Positions 56,606-64,000 of a DNA stretch of 64,000 nucleotides are shown here, one piece after another. Source of the DNA: Trichothecium roseum (lineage: Eukaryota; Ascomycota; Sordariomycetes; Hypocreales); the NCBI GenBank assembly GCA_026184415.1, contig CM047946.1, positions 1,116,001-1,180,000 of the forward strand, in the 5' to 3' direction. The translations under genes and the position numbers were made by a program. The stretch's first letter is position 1. Every line of letters begins with the position of its first letter. Below the pieces are notes generated by a model. The model saw only the letters and a list, made by a program, of their open reading frames with translations, searched no databases and was not told where the DNA came from.

Positions 56606-59300
56606 GTTTTCTTTCTTCGTTTCTTGCTGCTTCTTGTTTCTTATTTCCTTTAGAGTATATAGATATGTTGTATATACATATATATATGAATCTCTTTTTA
56701 TGAGACGGGAAAAGAAGAAGAAGAAAACAAATCTGCTATGATTGGCAGTGTACAGAGAGAAAGAGAGAGAGAGAGAGTAGAGAAACACTACTAGCTAGAT
56801 GACCTTTCCTTCTTCTCCTCCCTTCCGTTACTTATACATTTCCTTCCCACTTCTCTCTTTCTGTCCCGGATACACGAAGCCCGACAGTATTGCCGGGTGC
56901 GTGTAATGGAGCCAAGAAAAATAGACCCCCAATCTCCAATACCCTCTCTCGGGGTGCTCATATGTCCGACTTTCCATTCTTCCCTCTCTTCTCATCTCCA
57001 TCTGTACGCTTGTTCTATCTGCCTGTCTGTCTACCTGCCTGCCTCTCGCTTCTCAGTCTAAACGTTCCCAATCCCCCCTTCCCCCCCTTTCGATACCACG
57101 ATACACCCCGCGCGCGGCGTGTACCACTCGGACAAGTTTCCCAACTACTAGCCTCTCCCTCCCCCCTCTCCTTTTCCCCCAGCCCCCAATATCAGACGGG
57201 TATTATACCGGACTATTACCTCTTGACCTTTTGCGTCCGAGTCATTGTCCGCCGTGGCATGACCTGTTTAAGCGAGCTGCGTATGGGGGCCGGGGGGTTA
57301 AGTGGGCGGGGGGCCGGGTAGTAGCATTAGTAGCAGCGTATTATGGGCTACTCGACGTCACACACATATACTCCATAGCATGGTGGAGGTGGAAAAGAAA
57401 GGGAGGGAAGGGAAAAAACAAGAGACATACAGAGGGCGGACCAACAGAAGTCAGTCACATTGGTATCAGTGGATTTACAGTGCAACAGAAAGAAAAAGAG
57501 TCTCCATCTCTGGCGGAGCCTTTTGAGGAGGGAGGGGAAAGGGGATCTGCAGAAAAAGGTCGGTTGCGGTCAAGAAAAAGCCGAATAAAACCCTCTCTGT
57601 ATGATGAAAGTAGCGAGAGCCCAAAAAGGAGAAAAGGAAAAAAAAGGGCCCCCAAATTCGACATTTGTCTCACAATAATGTTCGGAAACGAGGTCTGATA
57701 TAAAACATATCTAAACGTATTTGTAGTAATCGGTACTAACGTGGCAAGTTAGTCCATGGTGCAGTCGAGTTAACCTAGCACGATCTTCGCAAGCATTCGA
57801 ATCCTTCCCTTTTTTCCCACGCTTCCTGACACACACATACGGAGTACACTTTTGCTTGCCCCTCCAGGTACTACTCCGGACTCCGCTACTAGTCACTCCC
57901 GTAGTGTGGTCGTATAAGAGAAAAAAAGAGATTGTTTTCCTAACGCGGCAATGGGGATATGGAAACATTCCACCCGGACGTATGCAAGCGGAGTGTGTAG
58001 GTACTACGTTATGCGCGTACTCGGTGCTACTACTACCAATGTACGTAGTACGACGCATGTTGCATGCATGTATGTACGTTGCGGAATACGCCCCATCTGC
58101 CAGCCTGCCAACTCTGTGTGTCATCACGCGGAATTCCAACCTCCTCTGCACAACAGAGGGGGAAGGGGACAAGGAGGTTTGGGGGGAAATCACAGAGGAG
58201 GGGCCCCGGAGACGTCAGTTGTCGTCCCTATATATGGAGTAAATGGAGTATATGAGGAAGGGGGTGCCTTGGCCAAGTAGTACTCCGTAGAGTAGTATCA
58301 ATATCCACTCCGAGGGGAGGGGGGTGTCAACCCGGGGAAAAAGAAGAAAAAGAAAAGACAAGAAATCACATCACACAGTACCCGTTGCCGTCTCGATTTC
58401 TAAGCAAGGTAGCAGTGACACTAAAAGCGTTGGGTCATTGCAACGTCTGACTTATTGGCCAGTTTGTCGCGTGTGTAACGAGAGAAAAAGGAGTTGTTAA
58501 TGTTGGTTTTCGAAATTTTGAATCCACTAACACACACAGCACGCACACAAACACGCACGCACGCACGCACATACTTTCTCGATCGTCATAATACTACTAA
58601 CTAGTAGTACTACTATACACGGAGCGAGCAAATACTGCCAGCAAGTAATACTACCCTCCACGAACCAAGCGAGGCGTGCTAAGGGAAGAGAAAACAGACG
58701 CCACCAAGATTTGGGCCGATCAACGATTTCATGACGAAAACCGGGGATGTTGTCATCATCCCAGGACGCATCGCTTGTTCCCGCAAGGATCGTAGATCCG
58801 TCTCATCGTATCACTCGAAAGAAAAGCCACCTGCCCCCAACACAACACAGCACAACACGGCTGACCCACACATTTCCTTAACCTACATCACCAAGCAGGG
58901 GGGCTAGGGGGATACGATACAACCAATAGTAGGACCAAAGACTCCGTTGACATTGTACATTGTAGTACCCAAAGCGTTCGCAAACGTTGCTTGCGTTGTA
59001 TACTATGTCTTTCTCTCCTCCAGGCCGTTCTTGAGAGATGCTGAAATATTTATTCTATATGCAAATACGTACAAGCAAGAAAACACCCGGCAAATACCTC
59101 ACTCAAACCCCTCCAGTTTCTCACTATAAACAGCAAACTGGGGAAAAGGGGGGGTATCCCGTCGTTCAGTTCTATAAATACATGTAAAGGATGGTAAACT
59201 ACCACTACTGCTACTACGCCGCAAGTTTTTCTTTCTATTTCATAAATCTTACACGTCGGGGTGGAGGCCGAAAAGAAAAAGAATCGTCCCTGGCCTCCCT
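56606..59300. other. Long intergenic region
   Basis: 2.7 kb with no supported gene. The first 600 bp (A/G-rich, then C/T-rich 56810-57080) should hold the esterase promoter. Exact 9-mers occur near 57838 and 58280, with near copies at about 57873. An (ACGC)n patch lies at 58545-58570. A 155-codon plus-strand ORF from 57231 is Lys/Glu-rich and featureless. The last 250 bp fit the 3' UTR of the peptidase gene. Confidence 0.55.
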
Positions 59301-61048
59301 TCATGACCGCCCAAGCCTCCACTTCTCGATGCGATCCTGGATCTTGTCCCAGCTCATGGTGTGGCTGGTGACGCCATACGCCTGCGCCTCCTGCAGCACC
59401 ACCGTGGGAGGGCCGCCGCTGACAATGGCCGAAGCCACGCGCTTCAGGTCCTTTGCCGTCAGCGCCTCGATGCTGGCGCACATGTCGCGTACGGGTATCT
59501 TGCGGCCGTGAATCTGGACCGACCGACCCAGGTCCTCCAGCTCGACCATGCGAGACTCCAGGTTCATCAGCAGAGATGAGCGCAGCTGGTTCTTTGCTCG
59601 CGATACCTCGCCGTCCTGCAAGCGGGAGTAGCCGTGGTTCAGCGTCAGGGCGTGGAGCTGCTGGCACATGATGTCCAGCATGGCCGAAGTGTGCCCTGGA
59701 AGGCAGGAAGCCGAGATACCAAAGAGGCCCGAGTCGGTGTAAGAATGATTAAAAGCCTGGCATGACTCGACGAAGCCGTGCTGGTTGAGCACGTTTGTAT
59801 ACAGCCGAGAGTACATGCCCTTGCCGGGCCCGCCGGCAGAGAACGAACCGCCCCCACCGAGTAGGGTCTGTAGAGTGGCGAGGGCGTAAATATCCTTTGA
59901 CGCTACCGGTAGGCCCTCAAAGGCGAGGTGAATGTGCGTAAAGTTCTGTTGCTGCAGCGAGGGGGGTTGAGGGGGAAGAGAAAGGAAGCCGCCAGTATAA
60001 CGAGCTGGTTGACGAACGTCTTGGCTGGTTGGAGCATCCCCAACATGACCACCCGACGCCGAAGTGGTCATGTTTTTAAGAAAGGGTATCTTGGAGAGGA
60101 GATCCGAAGTTTGACTCGGTGATGAGGAGGCAGAGGTCGACGTGGAAGGTACTGATGACGTATCGGAGGCTTCGCTCTCGCTTGTTGTTGAACCTGTCGT
60201 CGAGTTTGTAGGCAGCACACCCCTTGCCATATCCCCGAAAGCCTCGGTCGTCAACCTCACGGCCTCGTTGTGAGGCACGCCGGCAAATGCTACGACCATG
60301 CGTTCCGGCCTGTAGAACAAGTCCCGATACATCATAACCGTATTTTTCCCAATCGCCTCCAGCCTATCTTCCGGGCATAGCAGAGGGTTTCCCAGCGTAT
60401 TATCTTTAAAGGCCGCTGTATGGACGAGCTCAGGCAGGATTAGCTCTGGTTTGCTCCAGATCTCGGCAATCTCGTACCGGGCAGTCTCCAACTGAGCAGC
60501 CACCTCCTCATCCGTGATCCTCGGGCTGCGAATCGTCTCGGCCAGCAGGTCGACCGTCATCGGCACCGCCTGGTTGAACGATGCTGCTTGGTACATCATG
60601 CTCTCTCGGGACGAGGCGCACTGGATATTCCCCCCCAAGGCTTCGACCGTCTCTATCATCTCGTCCGCCGATCGCTTCGATGTTGACTTGAATGCCAGTC
60701 GATCCATAATGTGCGAAACACCTCTCAAGGAGGGGTTCTCAAATCTTGACCCAGCTTCGATATATATCCCCACGCCCGAGAAAGACCCGGGGAGGTCTTC
60801 AGATGCCACGCGCAAGCCATTCGGTAATGTTGTGACTTGGTCTAGTTCTGTCGGCTCCTGAGAAGAATTATTAGCCTCGACTTGTTCTTATTAGGGCGTA
60901 TTGAGGGTAGCGGGTCGCTAACCTTGGGGATTCCGTCCACTGCGACTGACGCAAAAGACCGTCGTGAAATTCTAAACGCGCTCTTGGGGATTTTGGAGCT
61001 GACGACCTGCGCCCTGGAATGCAACCGGGTGCTCAACTGTCGAAACAT
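59301..61048 (-). CDS. MAS2: Mitochondrial processing peptidase alpha subunit
   Basis: Binds presequences in the matrix and works with the catalytic beta subunit to cut them off. Exons 61048-60923 and 60857-59301 encode 560 aa. The first exon is a basic mitochondrial presequence (MFRQLSTRLHSRAQ, later RISRRSFASVAVDG). The mature part has TTLPNGLRVASEDLPGSF, GVSHIMDRLAFKSTSKRS and the glycine-rich substrate loop GGGGSFSAGGPGKGMYSRLY, the hallmark of the alpha subunit. The HxxEH zinc site of the beta subunit is absent, as expected. A Ser/Thr-rich insert (about 230-300) is typical of filamentous-fungal versions. A 65-bp intron separates presequence from body. Identity is secure. Confidence 0.96.
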
Positions 61049-61857
61049 TTTCACGACGACTTCCCCAGAGGATTTGTCTTGTATAGCGACTCGTTAGTTG
61101 ATGGAGAGTTTGCGCTGAGGAAAATGATGCTCGGCGATACATCGGATCATTACGTAGCCGATGCCGACGCCGACACCGATGCACCGACTCAAGTTCCGTC
61201 CGCTTGCCAGTGCCAACAGCAGGTGTCTAATAGTACGGAGAAGATGGAGTACAGCTCACGGAGATTGCTGCTACTACGAAGTAATCGGTACCTTGCAAAG
61301 GAATACCATATGTAGCACCAGAGGTGCTATTGATATAGATAGGCTTTGGCCACGTACGTATGGTGCAGTCAACGTGTTGAGTTGAGCTAGGATAAATCAA
61401 TAGCCTTAGATTTACCTTGGTTCACAGTGAATGACTATGGGATGGCCACATCAGTGATACCAACTTAGATGCACATGCTTCCTTAAGCAAGGGAGCGACA
61501 TGATTAGGACAAGAATGCAGTAGGATGATGATATTCGCACCATGTTGGCAGTGTGTACAAAGTACAACCATTTCCTATTCGACCGTAGATAGGCTCGTTT
61601 CAAATCCGTCGTACCACGGGAGTCAGTGAAAACTTCCAGGTACGGCCATCAACTCCTGTGAATATGCCCAACGCCATTGTGTCGCCATTTCGATGAAAGG
61701 GTAGTATAATAAAGTAGTCGTGTCCTCAAGTATGAACACCATGATGAGAACGTAAGAAATCTATGCAGTTGTATGTTACCCTTGTCCAAACCCAGAATTA
61801 TGTCGTCGCTGTTGCATGATAAGTCATGAAGATTGTCATCATGATCAAAACTCTCCG
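61049..61857. other. Intergenic, MPP promoter and DMA1 3' region
   Basis: 809 bp without a supported gene. The MPP-proximal part holds TACGGAGAA at 61235, a near copy of the 9-mer. No other structure seen. Confidence 0.5.
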
Positions 61858-63940
61858 CTAGTTGGGCGAGTCTTCAACAACATCCGCCGCTGCATCGATG
61901 CTTCTCATCTCGCCGTTGCTCTCATTATCATTAGGGGATCCGCCGGCGCTCCCATCGAAAACCCAAGGACCGGCATCATTTCTGGGCGTAATGGGCCCTT
62001 CGGCCCCGTTCACGGGTGGGGTTGGGGTCCGGCCGTCCCTCGCCGGGCTTGCACGCACAGAACCAGGTGCGGCATTTTTAATGGGCAAAGGTTCGGACAC
62101 AGCGTGAGGTATGTTTCCCCTATTGCCACCTGGACTTAGTGCCAAAGTCGCGTCTGCGCTGGGTGGGCCAGCGTCATGTGTCTCTGGAACGTCCAACACC
62201 ATTGTGTTGATTGGTGCGGAAGGCTCTCCATTGGTCGTCTCATTTACCACCTCATTCTGTTCATCTTCATCATCGCCAAGCTTCTCCCAATCCTCCGCAG
62301 GCTCTTCCACATCGGCTTCCAGGTCAGCGCCGGCTCGGCAGTTGGGACAAATGAAAATCGGATATTGAGGTGAGGTCAACAGCGAGCGGACACATTTGAA
62401 ATGCCAGGTGTGAGAACAAGGAGCCACGAAGAGCGATTGGCAAGGCTACAAAAATAATCAGCGAAGGATGCCTGGTTGTTGGTACAGGGAAAACTTACCG
62501 CGATAGAGTTGAGACAAATGGAGCAATCCTGGGAGGACGACGCGGCCGTAGCCCCAGCCGAAGTGTTACCCATAGTTCGTAGTCTCTTGTGGGCAGCAAC
62601 GCTGGTCATGGTTAGTGACAAAAATATCGCTAGAGTGCTGACAAGTGCTTACTTGAAGGAGTTGAGCTTATTCTGCCACCCGCGATTGAGTTCCAACCTC
62701 ATCTTCACGCATCTGAAGATCATCTCCTCGCCACCTTTGAAATCGATGCCCAACTGAACAATATCCCCGTCGTTAACTGGGAAAGGTTTGCTCTCCTGGG
62801 AAGGCGGGCTTAGACGGATATGGTTCAGGAATGTACCCGAGGAACTCTTGACGTCCTTGATCCACCATTTGCCGTTCTCATACCAGAACTCACAATGCCT
62901 TCTGCTGACAACCTTGCTCTTAAACCCTACAGGTGCAGCTGATGGCAAGTTGCCAGGCATGTTGGACATTGACTGACTGTCACGCTCGGAATAGCGACCA
63001 ACTCGGACCGTCTCAGTACCCGTGGGCAGGGTGCGCGAAATCGGGGGGAATGTGAGTGATGGACGTGTCGAGCGTGGGTCGTAGTAGGCCGAGAGCCTCA
63101 ATGATGGCAACATCTCGGCCTGCGCATTGGCAGCCGCCGTAGCAGCCGCAGCTGTGGCAGACGAGGTCTGACCCGTAGTAGAAGCCCGTTGCCTCGTCAT
63201 GCTGGATTCCGAAGGTGATTCGCTGACGTCTGAAGATGTATGTTGAGCAAGAGGAGCGCTCGCACTCTGGATTAAATTGCCTTCGGTGACGGGCGTAGGC
63301 ATAGGATCGCGAGGACTTGGTTCAGGCGAGGCTTCGGGAACAGTTTCTGGTCTGTTGACAGCGTTTGCTGGGTTTATGGAGGAGGAATTGGGCGCGGTGG
63401 TGTTGGCAGAGATTGGGGCAGTTCGAGCAGTAGGCGAGGTGACGAGCGTCAGGCGATTGTTCCTTGTCGAGTTTGAATTGCCTTGGTTGGGGCGGGTGGC
63501 CGCTGAGGTAGTTGTGGCTGACCTCGTGAGCGAACCAACAATTCCCGATTCGCTACTGCTACTAGTGTTGCTGCTGTCACGCGACAACAAATGGTTCGCG
63601 GTGTAGTTGCGTAAATAGCTCAATCCCCTGAGGCGACTTGTCCTGGGTGCGTTGAAGGAAGTAGAAGAATTGTTATTTGCAGAAGAATGATGAGGCCCGG
63701 AAGGCGGCGACGACACGAGGGGTTGAGAGTGAGTGAACATTTCGCTGTTGGTACTGGCGCTGGCTTCCGCTGGTAGGGAGAAACGGTGTAGGCTAGTAGT
63801 TGGTGCAGTAGGGGCAGAATGGGTCAGATCGGCGGGGGTGTTGGTGGCGCTGATTCCGCTTCCACCGCTCACTGGCAAACTGGCAGCGCTGCCACTGGAA
63901 GTGTCCACACTATAGTGGGCGTTGATGAGATGCGAAATGC
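61858..63940 (-). CDS. DMA1-type E3 ubiquitin ligase (FHA + RING), 5' end off the window
   Basis: Spindle-checkpoint and septation ligase family. Visible exons are about 63940-62653 (open to the window edge), 62601-62499 and 62445-61858. After a Ser/Thr/Pro-rich N-terminal part, the FHA domain has TVRVGRYSERD, the phosphopeptide-binding SRRHCEFWYENGKWW and SSGTFLNHIRLS. The RING finger spans the exon join: CSICLNSIA, then PCQSLFVAPCSHTWHFKCVR and FICPNCRAG. An acidic Ser/Pro-rich tail of about 150 residues follows. A likely acceptor (CCCAG) ends at 63941, so the first exon probably lies beyond 64000; the frame is open to the edge and an intron is only presumed. Family is clear; DMA1/DMA2 symbol not separated. 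Confidence 0.88.
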
Positions 63941-64000
63941 CTGGGCATAAGGGGCCCGTGAGGAAAGAAAGAGCAAGGTTACCCGGCGAGTTGTGGTTGT

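Noticed and set aside
57231..57698. 155-codon plus-strand ORF
   Set aside because: Lys/Glu/Arg-rich translation of purine-rich DNA; no homology pattern.
1..64000. tRNA, rRNA or CRISPR features
   Set aside because: No B-box-like GGTTCGANNCC with a matching cloverleaf was found by eye, no rRNA-like stretch, and repeats are not spacer-interrupted. A tRNAscan run would be decisive for tRNAs.

Overview
This window is nuclear DNA of a filamentous ascomycete (Pezizomycotina). The evidence is short spliceosomal introns of about 50-200 bp with GTRNGT donors and CTAAY branch points, a Zn2Cys6 regulator, DUF4246 and DUF6546/F-box proteins, and GC-rich coding sequence with C-ending codons. The gene set and intron pattern look like Sordariomycetes, possibly Hypocreales; that placement is a judgement from the protein sequences, not a tree. 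No plasmid, virus, rRNA or convincing tRNA is visible.

Layout. 0-6 kb is a translation block: RPL7 (5' exon not located), mitochondrial Fe-S assembly protein ISA2, and eIF3c/NIP1, with ISA2 and NIP1 divergent. 6.7-8.4 kb holds an F-box/DUF6546 protein. 8.4-11.5 kb is decayed, repeat-bearing sequence with a small pseudogene whose ATG appears to be split by an intron. 11.6-16.9 kb carries a DUF4246 protein and an EH-domain protein (IRS4/TAX4 type). 16.9-28.1 kb is mostly non-coding and contains one DUF7924-like gene. 28.1-35.8 kb holds a hemerythrin-like protein, a PEX11-family peroxin, an aldo-keto reductase and a MAP65/ASE1 protein. 37.3-42.4 kb has a regulator with two tandem zinc clusters followed by an MCT-type MFS transporter. 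43.5-54.4 kb is a ribosome-biogenesis block (RLP24, RRP5) plus a YML020W-type alpha/beta hydrolase. 54.6-64 kb has a tannase/feruloyl-esterase family enzyme, the alpha subunit of the mitochondrial processing peptidase, and the 3' part of a DMA1-type FHA-RING ubiquitin ligase running off the window.

Most genes are housekeeping and are independent transcription units. The one plausible functional pair is the zinc-cluster regulator and the MFS transporter.

The strongest unexplained signal is a 9-bp hyphenated palindrome, TACGGAGTA (reverse complement TACTCCGTA). By eye it occurs about 40 times, always outside the coding exons assigned here, against roughly 0.5 expected by chance in 64 kb. It is densest in the gene-poor 16.9-24.6 kb interval. 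Other leads are the intron-split start codon with in-frame TAG codons, the double zinc cluster, the dioxygenase-like residues in the DUF4246 protein, and shared CGATAAG sites upstream of ribosome-biogenesis and translation genes.
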